Below, one piece after another: positions 12,246 to 25,118 of a DNA stretch of 64,000 bases (position 1 is the first letter of the stretch; each line of letters begins with the position of its first letter). Made by a program: the position numbers and the translations under genes. This DNA comes from Gloeopeniophorella convolvens (Eukaryota; Basidiomycota; Agaricomycetes; Russulales), in contig WTXD01000034.1 of assembly GCA_022496205.1 (NCBI GenBank), positions 186,001 to 250,000 of the forward strand, written 5' to 3'. Under the pieces are notes generated by a model, which saw only the letters and a list, made by a program, of their open reading frames with translations, had not been told where the DNA came from and made no database searches.

Positions 12246-12676
12246 GATCAACGCGCAGTGGTCTGGGCGCTAACGCGCTACATAACGAGAGGCCGGATGT
12301 CCGATTCAAAGCTGAACTTATCACGACGACTTCGAAACAGGCGCTCGGCGTGGATTTCGAAAGTATCAGTGACTCTGCCACAACGTCTTCGCTCTATGTA
12401 CTAGTTCACAGCAATACCTGTATTTCACTGAATACAAAGGTACGGGCAGAAGCTGAAGGGTAACAAGAGAGATAGGCATCTAGACTCGGACTTCAGCGCT
12501 TCAGCGGGCGGCATGATTGCCAAGCAAATAGCAATACATCTTCGGCTTCATATGTCAAGATCACGTGCTATGCAGCATGCGCGTCCCTTCGGCCCGCCGT
12601 CCGAGGCACTGACTTTCCCAGACAACATCACCACCCCCGAGCTGCCTGATACCTATTCTGACCTTTTGCATAGTCT
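12246..12676. promoter_or_regulatory. Shared divergent promoter region, DAO oxidase / HSP78
   Basis: 431 bases between two divergent starts. Two TTCGAA sites occur near 12330-12360, but I see no clean run of nGAAnnTTCn heat-shock units, so heat-shock control of HSP78 is expected from the family but not visible here. Confidence 0.4.
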
Positions 12677-15600
12677 ATGCTTCGAGCTATCGCTTTTAGA
12701 GAATTCAGACGTGATGCCATTTATAGAGTGCGCGTTACTGGGCTCCGCCCAATGGCCAACGTTGGTCTATGTGTAAGGACCCCATTCATTCGTCACTACG
12801 CGCAAACACCGCCAGGAGGATCGGGTGGCGGTGGTGGGTTCCCTGGGTTCAGACTTCCTGGGCAACAACAGTACTCAGAAGGAGATGCTTTGAAGGAGTT
12901 TGTGAGTCAACTCGCGTGCGCGCGTTTGTTCAGTTCGTTGACGCTCCTTACAGAGCGTGGATCTGACAGAAGCAGCTAAGAGCGGCAAACTGGACCCTGT
13001 GATTGGGAGGGACGAAGGTGAGATCTTTCGTAGTGGTCACGAAACCTGACCCTTACCAGCTCATAGAAATCCGGCGCACCATCCAAAGTGGGTCCTTAAG
13101 CCTATTCACCACCACCACCGGCTCACCAAGGCGGAAGTTTTATCCAGGAGAACGAAGTCAAACCCTGTCGTGTGTGCCGACCTGTCCCAGTGCGACCTGA
13201 AAGACTAATTATCTTTCTAGCTTATTGGCCCGCCGGGCGTTGGTAAGACCGCCATCCTGGAGGGGCTCGCTAGCCGGATTATCGCAAAGGAGGTCCCAGA
13301 GGTATGCTCATGTCGAAGTGCTTAGTGTAAGGGCTACTTATGATATATATGCTTAGTCTTTGCAAAATAAACGTGTTCTGTCAATTGACTTGTCGGCTAT
13401 TATTGCGGGATCCGGGATCCGCGGTCAATTCGAGGAGAAATTCAAAGCGCTCATTCACGATATCGAGCACGAGGTGAACTGCTTCTGCTCTGCTTATGCA
13501 TCCATCAGAAGCTCAGTTGTCGTTCAGGCTGGCGGGGTGATATGTTTTATTGACGAAGTCCGTGAGTAGATTTGTGTCCCGTGGCTTATGCATAGATTCA
13601 ACTAGCCTTACACCTACAGATACCCTCTTCAACCTAGGCAAAACTGAGGGCAGCATAGATGGAGGGCAGATGATCAAGCCTGCTCTCGCACGTGGACTGC
13701 AACTCGTCGGCGCCACGACACGTACGTCCTTATCAATTGTCTACCAATCAACATGTGCGAACGCGTCTGCAGCGGACGAATACAGAAAGACAATCGCTAA
13801 AGATGCTGCACTTGAGCGCCGTTTCCAACCCGTGGTCATCGAAGAACCCACTGTTGAGTCCACTATCTCTATACTGCGCGGTTTGAAGCCCCGCTATGAG
13901 GTCTGTCGTGAATGTTTTGCTTTGCCATTATGACTTACCATCCCGTGAGGTTCATCATGGTGTCGAAATTTCTGATGGAGCACTTGTCACTGGTCAGTTG
14001 TCCCATCTCGACATATGGAACCTCTGAACAAATTATCCCCCTACTATAGCTGCTGTATATGCCGCACGTTATGTGTCCGATCGCTTTCTCCCGGATAAAG
14101 CGATTGATCTCATCGATGAGGCTGCATCTTCATTGAGGTTGGCTCAGGAGTCAAAACCCGACGCGCTCGAGCAGCTTGACCACGCCGCTATGACAATGCA
14201 AATCGAGCTGGCTAGCCTACGCAACGAATCGGATGCACTCAGCGCTGAAAGGCGCGACGCCCTTGAGCAGGCTCTGGAACGCACGCGGAAGGATGCGGCT
14301 GCGCTCGAGGAACAGTGGCAGGCCGGTAAGCGACTGTATAGCTCAACGCTCGTGACCCGCTGACGCCGACGCCATTCGTGGCAGAACGCGAGCGCTTACA
14401 GCGCAACAAGGAGCGGAAACGCCGGCTTGAAGAGGCGAAGCATGAACTAGAGGTCGCGCAGCGAAAGGGCGACTACGAGGCAGCATCTCGCCTTCGTTAT
14501 GGCACGATCCCTGAGCTCGAGCGCGAGATCCCGGCGGAAGTCACAAGCGAGGGTGCCATGCTTGGCGAGCGAGTCACATCCGACGACATTTCGCGCGTCG
14601 TAGCGCGTGCAACAGGCATCCCTGTTCAGAGCTTACTGAAGGGAGAGCGCGAGCGGCTTGTGCATGTAGGTACTAGACGCTTTCCTTCGGGGTCACCTTG
14701 TCTCATTATTTGTACCTTAACAGATGGAGGATGCACTAAAGACCCGAGTGGTGGGTCAAGACCATGTCGTTCGTGCCGTAAGCGATGCTGTGCGCATCTC
14801 GCGAGCAGGCCTACAAGCACCAACGCGACCCGTTGCGTCCTTCCTGTTCTTGGGTCCGACCGGTGTTGGGAAGGTAGGCTAGAACCCATACGCTGGGCAA
14901 GGGTTCACCTCTCGCCTATCCTTACCAGACGGAACTGTGCAAAGCACTGGCTGGATTTCTATTCAACGATGAGCGGAGAGCTTTGTGAGTGACGGGATTG
15001 CAATTTTATCTCGTGCGGTAATCTGATTCTGGTCATAGAATCAATATCAATATGTCGGAAGTGCGATGGTTTTGAAACTCCTGTCATTGGGTAGCCCTCA
15101 CGCCCCTTTAGTATCATGATCGCCACACAGTGTCACGCTTGATTGGAGCGTCTCCCGGGTATGTCGGCTTCGAGGAAGGTGGTGAGTGCTTCGTCTATAT
15201 GAGCGTCTTCATCGGGAATCTTCAACTCTCCATGCGACTCATCAGGCCAGCTAACTGAGGCTGTAAGACGGAAGCCCTATGGTATATGCCCAGTTCAATA
15301 CCTGCTTTGGCTACACTGAACCTACTTCACCAGCTGTCATACTGCTAGATGAGCTCGAAAAGGCGCATAAGGTAGCGAGACTCTTACCAACTTACTGGGA
15401 GCCGATTTTACTTCCTTGCATATAGGATGTTGCTATGATCCTCCTCCAAATCCTAGACGAAGGGAGTGTGACGGACAGCCAAGGAAGGAAAGTAGATTTC
15501 AAGGTGAGCCTGTCCTCGGGCTCCTTAACATCAATATCTGAGACGCGGCGACCAGAACACCGTCATATGCCTGACTAGTAACATTGGTGCGCCTGACATC

Positions 15601-16168
15601 ACTGGTTTGACACTCCACTCACAGGCTGTTTAGGTAGCGATATCCTTGCTCATCCTACAGCCTCGGACAGTTCCGGTTCTGTCACTTCGGAAGCGCGCGC
15701 AGAGGTCCTGGGGCGTGTCTCCGAACAGTTCCCGCCGGAGCTCCTGAACCGCCTTGACACTATGCTAGTGTTCAACAAGCTTTCGCACGAGCCTATATTG
15801 CGTGTTGTTGGCTTGCGTCTGGGCGATGTCGCTACTCGCCTTGCCCAACGACGCATCAAGCTCGACGCTAATGATGCTGCTCGAGACTGGCTTGCACAGA
15901 AAGGCTTCTCAGATGTATACGGCGCACGGGCAATCGCGCGTGTCGTCCGAACGGAAGTTCTATTTCCACTGGCGCAGAAGCTCCTTGTTGGTACGATACG
16001 GTAGGGCTGTTATCGCATAATTTGCCCCGGCAGGCTTGCTAACTGGAATGTAGGGACGGCGACACCGTGGAGATCCGCGTCAGTGTTGATGGAAAGGCCC
16101 TCAGTATCCGCGACAACCATCCAGCAGACGAGCACCCCGGGGCATCATCTGTTAGTCCAGGGCAGTGA
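12677..16168 (+). CDS. HSP78: Mitochondrial Hsp100 disaggregase Hsp78 (ClpB family)
   Basis: AAA+ hexameric ATPase that pulls apart aggregated proteins in the mitochondrial matrix with mtHsp70. I resolve 22 exons and 21 introns, roughly 780 aa. The N-terminus is an Arg-rich, hydroxylated presequence-like stretch ([20 protein letters not shown], then RHYAQT). It is followed by a Gly-rich linker and directly by [15 protein letters not shown]; the ClpB N-domain is absent, as in Hsp78. NBD1: Walker A GPPGVGKT, Walker [11 protein letters not shown] short coiled-coil M domain follows ([20 protein letters not shown]). NBD2: [10 protein letters not shown], then [25 protein letters not shown] and the C-terminal [18 protein letters not shown]. 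Every intron has GT..AG ends, and together they keep the frame from presequence to stop. The stop is the TGA at 16166. Confidence 0.93.
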
Positions 16169-16694
16169 ACAAAACTTCGACTCATATCCATTGTATCTGT
16201 GGCCATCCGCAATAAAACGGTTCGCCAAGTGTTTTGTGAACCCGTCTGGACTCCCTCCGGTCCAACCTCTGCACACTGCGAGCTACTTAATCACCGCTCA
16301 AGTACATTAATAATATATATGCACATAATTTCGAGATCTAAACAAAGTAATGATCTCACTCGTATAGCCGGAAACACAGAATTCTGATTGTTATTGGCCA
16401 TGTATGTCAATGTTATGAGTGCTGCCGGCGACGAGGTTGAGCACGGAGACCAGAGGAAGTTGGGAATTACGTACCGGAGAGAAGCGAGCACACGTTGAAG
16501 AGAATGCTGTGCAACGCAATACGTAACGTGGGATCGCGCAGAGCCGGTCGGTCCCCAATTCGAGGAGTTTGAACCACTTTCGGTCTCCAACAGTCACGCT
16601 GCAAGGTGTGAAGAAGGTCAACAAGGCCCTGCCACAACCGTACAAACCGCGCTTCCTTTCTCCCCCCAGACCATCTCCGTGGTCAACAGACGCG
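16169..16694 (+). other. Intergenic region HSP78 / ER metallopeptidase
   Basis: 526 bases between two tandem plus-strand genes. It carries the HSP78 3' end and the C/T-rich leader of the next gene (TTTCTCCCCCC near 16655-16670). The minus-strand ORF through here is an antisense shadow of that leader and the first exon. Confidence 0.5.
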
Positions 16695-19600
16695 ATGGTT
16701 TCTGCTCGAGCCACCGTCCAATGGGGTCCTATCCGCTCTCTGCTCTGTTTGTCACCGATACTCATCTTTGCGCCGTGGTTTGCCATCCAACGAATTCGTT
16801 GTGTGTTGTGTTTTATTCGTACATATTCAAAGGCTAGTGTTGACCGTCCATTCAATAGCATTGCCTGACCCAGTCACTTCGCTGTGAGTGCGCGTCCTAT
16901 TACTCGTGCCCTATCCTGACAACGACACGCAGTATCAACTCCGAGACCGGCCTGCCTCAAATCTCCGAAACTCAGATTCTCGCTTACTCCCAATATCTGT
17001 CAGAAGACATTGGTTTCCGCACTGTCGGCACCTACGAGCACGCTCTTGCCGACAAATGGATGGCCGACACTGCCTACGAGATCCAGAAAGAGTGCGAACG
17101 ATTGGTACAGTCGGACCCGGGACGCAATTTGGAGTGCGAGGTGTGGCATCAGAGAGGCAACGGCAGTCACCGGTGCGCAGTTTTGATACACTTCCTTTTT
17201 CAACCATGCCTAAATCCGAACGTGCGCAGTTTCGACATGATGGGAAAGCGGTTATATAAGACCTACGTCGACCTCTCCAATATAGTCATTCGCGTGTCCA
17301 ACGGTACACCTGAGGGCAAGGCCAACGCCGCCCTTGTCAATGCTCACCTGGATAGCACCCTTCCCAGCCCGGGTGCAGCAGATGACGCGCTCGCCGTGGG
17401 CATTATGCTCGAGTGCATTCGCGTGCTGACGCATACGCCTGACTGGACGCCCGCCCATGCTTTGGTTTTCTGTACGTGTCCTGCTAGCTCTGGGTGTGCC
17501 GCTCTTTGACTCAACAATCTAGTGTTCAATCATGCGGAGGAGTCTCTTCAAGACGCATCACACCTATTTTCAACCCAACATCCTATCGCTCACACGTGCG
17601 TGTTCACTCTGTACATATCCTTGAATTTTTCATAATACTTCCCTCAGTGTTCGAGCATTCGTCAACTTGGAAGGTAAAAATGAGTTGATTTTGTATGCGA
17701 ACGCGTTTAAACGTTCGCTCAGCCGCCGGTAATGAGGGAAAGGAGCTACTCTTCCAAGCTACATCCGAAGAAATGATCCGCGCGTACTCCAAAGTACCGA
17801 GGCAAGCGAGTCTCATCTGTATACTTCGAGTTCGCTCATTTCTCGTAGACCCTCCGGCACCGTTGTAGCGAACGAGGTGTTCAGCTCAGGTGTCCTACTG
17901 TCTGAGTGCGTCATTTGTTCGCCTAGTGACCATTCATGCTTAGCATGGCAAATGTTGCGCTGTGTAGCACTGATTTCCGTCAATTTGAGCAATATCTGGA
18001 CGTCCCCGGACTAGACGTACGTCCTTCAGAGGTTTCTACACCTTATCTTCCTGACTGTTTGTACCCGGTTCAGATCGCTGTGATTGGGAACAGTTATATG
18101 TACCACACGCGCAAGGCATGACCGTCTCTACTCCATCCTCTGCTTCATCATAAAGAAAATATCCTGCAGGATCTGGTCGAGAACATTAAGCCTGGCGTTG
18201 CTCAGGTTGGCTCTGTTGTCACATCTTCTTACTCACTTACTCATTTTTTGAAGCACATGGCAGAAAATACGCTCGCGATCCTCCAGTACCTCTCTTCTGA
18301 AGAGTCACCCCTGTCATCGCTCACAACAGGCTATACACGACCTACCACGGTATTCTTTTCATGGCTCGGCCATTTTGTGCAGTACCATTTTTCGACCGCA
18401 CGCCTTATGTATGGCACGCTGTTCGCTCTTTCCCTGACTATGGTCTGGGCCACGCGCCACAAGAGGAAGACGGGCAAGCTTACACCGAGCATTTGGGAGG
18501 AGCAATGGGATGGCTCCCGTGCTCTCCTGCTTTCTCTCGGCGGTGCACTGCTAGGCGCAAATGGGCTCGCGGCCATCGTACACCGCGTGCTCGGACACAA
18601 CATGAGCTGGTTTGCATCCGAGTACTCCGCATTACTCCTCTACGGCCCTGCTACTATTGGTGGTCCGTCACTCATCCCATCTCTCTTGCACCTCGTCGTA
18701 ATGTGCTCACGAATTATTACAGGTATACTCATATCTCAGGATGTCCTTTCTGATGTCACGGAACGCAATGCTCTCAATGCTCTTCTGTTGATGCAGTCCG
18801 GAGGCGCACTAGGATTGCAGCTACTCGGCATCGGCTCTGCATACCTATTCTTCATTGTTGCAGCTCCATTGTTCGTCGCGCTTTCTCTTGACGCCCTCCT
18901 GAATTCTGGCACCCTTGTCAGTCTGTGGACATATGCCCTGGGCATGGTCGCCCCGCTCCTAACAGGCGCCCCGTTGGTCTGCCTCGTCTTCGACGTATTT
19001 GTCCCTCTCGTCCGTTCTCTTGTTTCGTTCCTTCACTGTCAATCACTTAACCAAGCCTCACACTTTACAGACAGGGCGCATTGGAGCAGATGCACCCGCA
19101 GAGCACATTATTGCGTCCCTGGTTGCAGTCACGACCTCGCTCGCCGTGCCGTTGATTACACCATTCTTTCTGCGCTTCTCGCCGCGTGTGCGAATGAACG
19201 GCGTCCTCCTCTTGAATGTCGCAGCGGTCATTGCTGTCGCGGCGTTCTTTTTCCGCTCTCCCTTCGATGCGCGCCACCAGCGCCGGCTCTTCGTGCTTAG
19301 CTCTGACAACGTGACCTCTTTTTGCTGACTCAGCCATCTCACGGACTGACGCCCATGCACAGATCACTTCTCATGAGCGCTACCTCCACGTCGGCGCTGC
19401 TGATGGCGCGCCCGGATTCAACGAGCTCGTAGACGATATCGCAGCAAACTTCGGTATCGTTGGAACGCAGGCAGTCCTAGAAGATATGCATGACTGGAAT
19501 GGAGACTGGGATGTTATATATCCATTTTCCGCTGTAAGTACTACCCTACCTTTCGTCCTTGTCTTTCGATGCTCATCACCTGCATATTGTAGTTCATGTC

Positions 19601-20132
19601 GCCGTACAAGATTCCCCTACCTATAGAACCGGGATTCGTGTCCCCATTTGCAAATGGCACGCGCGCGTTCAAGATTGAGGCCGTCGAAGACCACGTTGAC
19701 TCCGTAGCTGGCACTCGCAGCCTGACGCTGCAGATCACCCATCCTGGACTTATCTGGACCGGTAAGTTATCACCGCGTTCCCTTAGGCGTCACTCATGTG
19801 CATTAGTCATTGCATTCGACGCGCACGTACTGCAATGGACGCTCGACGATGCGCCGCCCGATGAGCACACGCGACACCATATCAAAGAAGCCTCGTTCTT
19901 CGGGCATGACACCTGGACAGTCGACCTTACCGTGAAGGGGACTGCGCCCCTGGCGATCAACTTCGTTGGTGTCGACGAGGCGGCGATGTGGCCCGCCAAG
20001 CAGGCCGCCAAGGCGCAGGGCGGACATGCGATGGCGCTATTCGAGCGCCTCGACTCCTGGTTAGCGCGCGTGACGGACGATAGCGTCGATGTCATGCTAC
20101 TCGCGACGGTCGGCGGTGTGACTACGGTGTGA
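16695..20132 (+). CDS. ER-membrane M28 zinc metallopeptidase, ERMP1 (Fxna) type
   Basis: M28 peptidase of the ER/vacuolar membrane type. Sixteen exons from the ATG at 16695 to the TGA at 20130. An N-terminal membrane segment (CLSPILIFAPWFA) precedes a lumenal catalytic domain. Metal-binding residues are visible as NAHLDS, GAADDALAVG, FNHAEES (catalytic Glu-Glu), NLEAAGNEG and SDTDF, in the order used by M28 co-catalytic zinc enzymes. Several hydrophobic segments follow from about 18330 to 19260 (FALSLTMVWA, LLLSLGGALLG, YLFFIVAAPLFVALSL, ASLVAVTTSLAVPLITPFFL). A C-terminal lumenal beta-rich domain ends at GGVTTV. Exon 2 is only 25 nt. Two introns, 17802-17848 and 18116-18169, give the right frame only with GC donors. 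Family call is strong; whether the protein acts in ER or vacuole cannot be told. Confidence 0.9.
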
Positions 20133-22345
20133 AGACCGGACGATATAGCTTCATTTACGGCCTATAATGCCACAAACGATGGGACCCAGTCCATCACAGA
20201 ATATTATCTATCACAGAGCATGAACCTGAAGAGGCTATTCGCTATCCGCGGTGACCTCAGCATCGCCAACCTGCAAGGCAGTATCGTCTCGAATGGCACT
20301 TCCAATCGTTCTCAACCGGGATGACCGAAACCTCTCCGACAAAGGCGGAACCTTCAGCGGTGCGGCGCTACTGACGCAGTTTTCTTCCGTTCCCTGGAAA
20401 ACGCCATGCCACTGAGCCCATCAATCAACCCATCTACGACAAAAATAGTATAGGGAAGTGTCATGCCCGTAGATGACATTCATTATGTGTCTGATCTAGC
20501 CCCGTGCAAGAAATGTTTTCTAGGACCCGCAATCACCGTGGCATTGTCTTTGGTCCCATGCTGTAACACTGCCAATATCTCCGTCTGTGCTCCTCAGCGA
20601 CCCTTGGTGCGGACAACGGACACGGTTCTCGGGGCTGCTCGCCTACTACTAGGCTATCGCGAAGGGCTCCGGCTGACCGAAGGCTTGGCCCCCTTGCCTT
20701 GGCAAGTGTGCAACATCACGCAGTCTGGGGACGCGAAGCCTTCCGGTGTTTGCAGCCCCACTCGGTGGGCTTGCCGGGTCTCCTTCTGTCTCCTTCCGTT
20801 GACCAGCCGCGGCTTTCATTGATAATCCCAGCTCGGGTAGCCTGTAGGGTCGCCTGACTTAATACGATTCCCGGGATCGTACGGTAATTTGATGATCGCC
20901 CACGCAGGCTGTGCTAGGCTGTGCTCCGTATCCGTCTCGCTGCTGTAAAGGTGCCGTACGCATCTCCGAGATCCATGTGTCGTGTTGGCGACAAGCTCAC
21001 GGCGTTCCAGACGAGTCGCAAGGCCTGCGCTGCTGTGCAACCGTCTCACTCACTGAATCGAATAGCACAGCGAGCCACGCCATATAACATATCGTATCTA
21101 GTCATCCACCCCGAAAGCTGAGCGCTATGTATGTACTGACTACATGGCATGAATACACTGTTCCTTGTTGATAGACGCCCGGATGCCTGCAAGCATAACT
21201 TATCTCAGAGCTCGGTGATTCTTCGATGCTGGACCTGAGATGCTTCAGAACAGACGGCCTTGGGCCTAAGTCATCTAACATCGAGAATCGGGCCACGGTG
21301 TATGACATTAAGTACGCTCCCATTGGTATTCAAAATATGTCCATTTCTCAAATGTAGAGTACAAACTGAGAACTCCGACCGGCTGATAAGGTATATAACA
21401 TCGTCACCGCAGATCGTCGTCGAAAGCCGAGGACCTGCGCATGCGTTTTAACCAGAAGCCTAGTCACGAGTTGCTTATTCATAACACCCTTACCCTGATC
21501 TTACCTGTCATCAACAGAGAGTACAGAATATATCATCCTCGATCGGCTCTGGGGATCGCACGTGTTGGTCCTCAGTCGAGTGGCCAACGGGACTAGAGTG
21601 GATGGTCGAGATTTTTGCTAGCAGTCTTTTTGTCAGGGACAACTTGCACCTTCACTTCGGGGTGAGAGAACCGCAGAGGCATTGACACTGGTGTTCCAGC
21701 CTCAAACTCGGGACACGGCAGCCGCGAACGTGTGTGGGACCTACATTGAGTCTGATGACTCTCGCGAACCACTTGAACATAGAAGAACAGTTGGGTATAA
21801 GCAGCGCCTGGGAACTCATCGGGGGCGGTAGGAAGTGCCGGACTTCGAAGCAGCCCCGCTCCCCGCTTATGCTCGCAGGTTGCCTGTAGAACCCCAACCT
21901 GGGTGCCTGGATTGTAGTCCATCATCGTGTCAAGTTTGGTTGACGGTGGCGCTAAACGCTGGCATTCGCGCCGTTAACGGAGGTGGTGCGGTTGAAAGAG
22001 ATGGACGTCCTTCAGTCATTGCGGCGCGGGTGCGGCAGAGGTAACCAATGGGCTTCCCCTTGACCCTCTCTGCCAATCTGTATCGGACCGATTGATGGCT
22101 GATCGACAGCTTCTGGCACCCGAGATGTCCAGAAGGGCCGCCGGCCCCTCTACACTCACCCGTCAGCGTCCGATGTTGAAGGCCCTTGAGTGCCTGCTTC
22201 ACCCACGTTACGCCATTTGACAACGGGCGCAGAGCTGGAACACCAGTATATACCCACCATAAGATATAAACACTTCTAAGCATCATCATTATCATCATAT
22301 TCGTGCGGCGCCCGGGCCGAGCCGCACCACAACGGCGCTTCGAGC
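20133..22345. other. Gene-poor region, possible decayed coding stretch at 21593-21925
   Basis: About 2.2 kb with no confident gene. On the minus strand 21593-21925 there is a 110-codon ORF with protein-like stretches (TAPDEFPGAAYTQLFF, FEAGTPVSMPLRFSHPEVKVQ) that would need an intron or is a remnant; I recognise no family. Near 22280-22300 there is a short CAT/TCAT run. I see nothing else. Confidence 0.3.
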
Positions 22346-23211
22346 TTATTCCTCCGCATCCGAGTCCGAACTCGCCTGCGCCAGGCGCGCAAGTAAAGAC
22401 CCATCGAGGGCACCTGTATACATCACAAAGTGGGTTCGGAGTGGCTGATGACAGGAAAAACAAGGCGTACGTCCGGCAGTTCCGCGCCGACCGCGGTAGG
22501 CTGCAAGAGGCGATATCGGCGCAGGCGATGGTGACGGTGGAAGTGAGCCCGTGGATGATGCAAATGATGTGTCGGGTGAGCTGGGAAGGTTGTTGAACGA
22601 CAACGAGTAAGATTGTGCGAGGCCGCGTGGGTCCGACGCGCCACCAGGACCCATGGAGGTGGAGAACGCGAGCTGGCGCTGTGGTGTGGTCTATGTGCAT
22701 CCAAATGAGCATGCATAACGCGCAGAGGGGATGGCACTCGCACGTTGGGAGACAGTCCAGCATGTTTAACGCGCCAATTAGGCGTGGTAAGCTGCGACGC
22801 TTTGGCATTAGGCGAGAAGGTTTTCGAGGGTGACGGGATGGATGGGTAAGGTGCGGGTGGTGAACGTATGGCAATGGATGACTGCGTTATATTGAGGAGC
22901 AATATCGCGAGGAAAAGCAATTCTACGACGAGGCAGCGCGCGTTCGAACAAGCGTTGAGAGTTTGAAAGGAACATCGTGACAGATGGCGCGTACCTGTGA
23001 GCGCAACACCCTTCTCCCATTTAGAGTGGAATGAGCCTCGATATAACTTCCATGCGGCCGCGTACAATGTTGGAAGGGGGAGGAGGTGAGTTAAAGTGAC
23101 AAGGCCAACTAGAGCAATGACCGAGTTCCTCAAGCGGAGAATGGCTTCAGAATGTCGCGGTTTCATAAAGTCGAAGAATGAGCCCTGCTGCATAGACTTC
23201 CGGGTTGCCAT
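22346..23211 (-). CDS. Two-TM, Ser/Pro-rich protein; possible nucleoporin Pom34
   Basis: Model: exons 23211-22995, 22922-22738, 22690-22471, 22413-22346; 690 nt, 229 aa, all GT..AG. TM1 is about residues 33-52 (SVIALVGLVTLTHLLPLPTL), TM2 about 74-90 (ELLFLAILLLNITQ). The rest is a disordered tail rich in Ser-Pro (SPSKTFSPNAKASQLTTP, then SYSLSFNNLPSSPDTSFASS, and a close ALDGSLLARL followed by acidic SDSDAEE). Fungal Pom34, a pore-membrane nucleoporin, has this same plan: two close membrane helices, then a long TTP/SP-rich tail. That resemblance is from layout, not from a decisive motif. A different 5' exon spliced into QGSFFDF is possible, since an in-frame donor lies at about 23280. Confidence 0.5.
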
Positions 23212-23399
23212 TGGGAGAGATACGTGGTTCGGCTGCTTCTCGAGATGAGATGTTGTATACAAGGTGAGGTTATTCACCGAAGGTGGTGGCAGCAACCGCG
23301 ACTGGCCTCAACTTCAAGTGGTCCGCACACACGTGATCAGAGAAAGACACAAAAGAAGTGAACCTCGGAAATGTCATGATATCGTCTATATACTGTACA

Positions 23400-24269
23400 C
23401 TAAACCCGACCATAGCCACCATCTTGCAAAAATGCAGCCAGTCTAATAGCCAATGCGTCCAGTGCTGCCAGCCACTTGGCGAGCTCAGTGTCCAGCTTCT
23501 CGACCGAACCGCCCTCAGCAATGCGCGTAAAGAAGTCGTCGCGACGAGGCACAGCACGAATGGCAACCTGAGCTCGATGTGAGAGGCCAACTAGCAGAGC
23601 TGGCACCGTGATGTGACGTACGGAAACAACGGAACGGATGACAAACGAGTGGTGGTGGCCAAGTACCACGTCGTACGCGCGCTTGAAGCATGTGCGAAGT
23701 TCGGCATTGTGGTCTTCTTGAGCATATTGCAGAGCACGGCACGTGAACAAGAGACCCCTGTATACAGTGTTTAGTGGACCACAGAAGAGGGAAGATTATG
23801 GCCGGGCTGTGCGCACCGCGTCAGGCGGACCAGACATGCTGTGCCGTACTTCTCGCCCTCCCGCGCCTCCGCCTTGACGAGATTCTCGAGAGTCTCGGAC
23901 ACCGATTCATGGCCTTTGTACCGGGTCCGGACGCCCTGAAGGCGGAGTGTTGGGAGAGGCGCGGAAAGCTGCGGTGCAAGATTGACGCACCGCAATGTTG
24001 TTTCGCAGGTCGGTCTGCACAAAACCAAACACTGCGCCGCCCAACAGATCTGAGTGAAAACTTCAGAAAAACAGGAGTGTTGACGAATGTTGATGGTGAT
24101 ACCAAACAAGTTCATGAGGCCATCTGCAGCCTCGAGGAAGGATACTGTTTCAACACCATCAGCGGTTATTGGGACGTCTACAAATGACTGCTCCCGATGA
24201 TCAACGCGACACAGGGACAAAAGGAGAAGGAGGATGACGAACCTTGACAGTCTCGAATTGAGGAGCCAT
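23400..24269 (-). CDS. Glycolipid transfer protein (GLTP fold)
   Basis: Small soluble protein that moves sphingoglycolipids between membranes; related to HET-C2 of filamentous fungi. Exons 24269-24243, 24187-24103, 24049-23991, 23935-23817, 23757-23622, 23567-23400; 594 nt, 197 aa, close to the usual ~200. Family hallmarks: FLEAADGLMNLFD, LLGGAVFGFVQTDLRNNI with the headgroup-binding Asp and Asn, ATACLVRLTRGLLF shifted to TACLVRLTRGLLF here, and the HHHSFVIRSVVSVAIRAVP helix carrying the conserved His. The Lys that follows the DxxxN motif by three residues in human GLTP appears to be Gly here, with an Arg two residues later, so headgroup preference may differ. The first exon is only 27 nt. 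Confidence 0.9.
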
Positions 24270-25118
24270 GGGAGGGTTACTAAGACGCAGTAGCAGGCTG
24301 TGGGAGTCAACGAGCAAAGGACATGTCGCGCTCGGACTCGCGGGAGAGTGGACCGGGTTTGCGGACACGCCGCTTCGGCGTTTTGGACAATGCAGCGATA
24401 ACCACGTGGCGGCGGGGATCACTCCTCGGCATCTCATCTAATCTTGACCTTTCCCTTTATATTTATTCGCCGATGCCAGAAAACAATACAAGGCGATGAC
24501 TTCTCGCGGTTAAGACGGGTGAGTGGCATGCCACGGCCCTGAGGAGGCCGGGACCGCTGCGAAGCGTCCGGCAGAGAGAGTTACGAATGTTTGTCGAGAT
24601 GGGGATGATGTTACGAATGTTGTGATGGGTTTTTGATGCAGGTTGGCGGAAACGGAGTATTGAATGTCGCATGAACTGGGCTGTGAACAAGAAGCTCGAA
24701 GCGGTGTGAGCAGGACTTGATCCGAGATGCAGCCTCACTTCTAGATCCTTTTATTTGCATCCAACATTCATTTCTCCATTTCATCTCTCTTTTTCCGTTG
24801 CTCATCACTTCATCTGCGCCAGCGCATCCCTCAGGGCCTTGTTTTCTCCCCCAACCACCCACTCTCTTTCCTTTCTCTTTTTCCTGCTGGCTCAACTCGC
24901 CCGACTCACTCCGACCGCACCATAGCCCCATATGTCGGCGTCCGAGTAACTCTTTCCTCCGTTGTTCATGTCAGACTCCCGCTGAATGATGACTACCCAG
25001 CCAGGCTGCCTCTCCGACCACCCAGGACTCTCCTTCTCCACCTCCGACGTGCGTTTGTCCCTCAGATCTCTCCCTCGCGCCTCTCACGCTTGATATCCGT
25101 CCCGTTTACAGGCTACCT
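24270..25118. promoter_or_regulatory. Divergent promoter region, GLTP / zinc-finger repeat gene
   Basis: Contains a long C/T-rich tract on the plus strand (about 24740-25080), typical of fungal core promoters and 5' leaders, running up to the zinc-finger gene start. ATGs at 24967 and 24987 are followed quickly by stops or lie in another frame, so they are not used as starts. Confidence 0.4.

Noticed and set aside
12677..16168. Apparent frameshifts and stops in the HSP78 region
   Set aside because: All are explained by 21 short GT..AG introns that keep a full-length protein in frame.
21930..22874. Minus-strand 314-codon frame
   Set aside because: It overlaps the spliced two-TM gene in another frame; low-complexity, with no family features.
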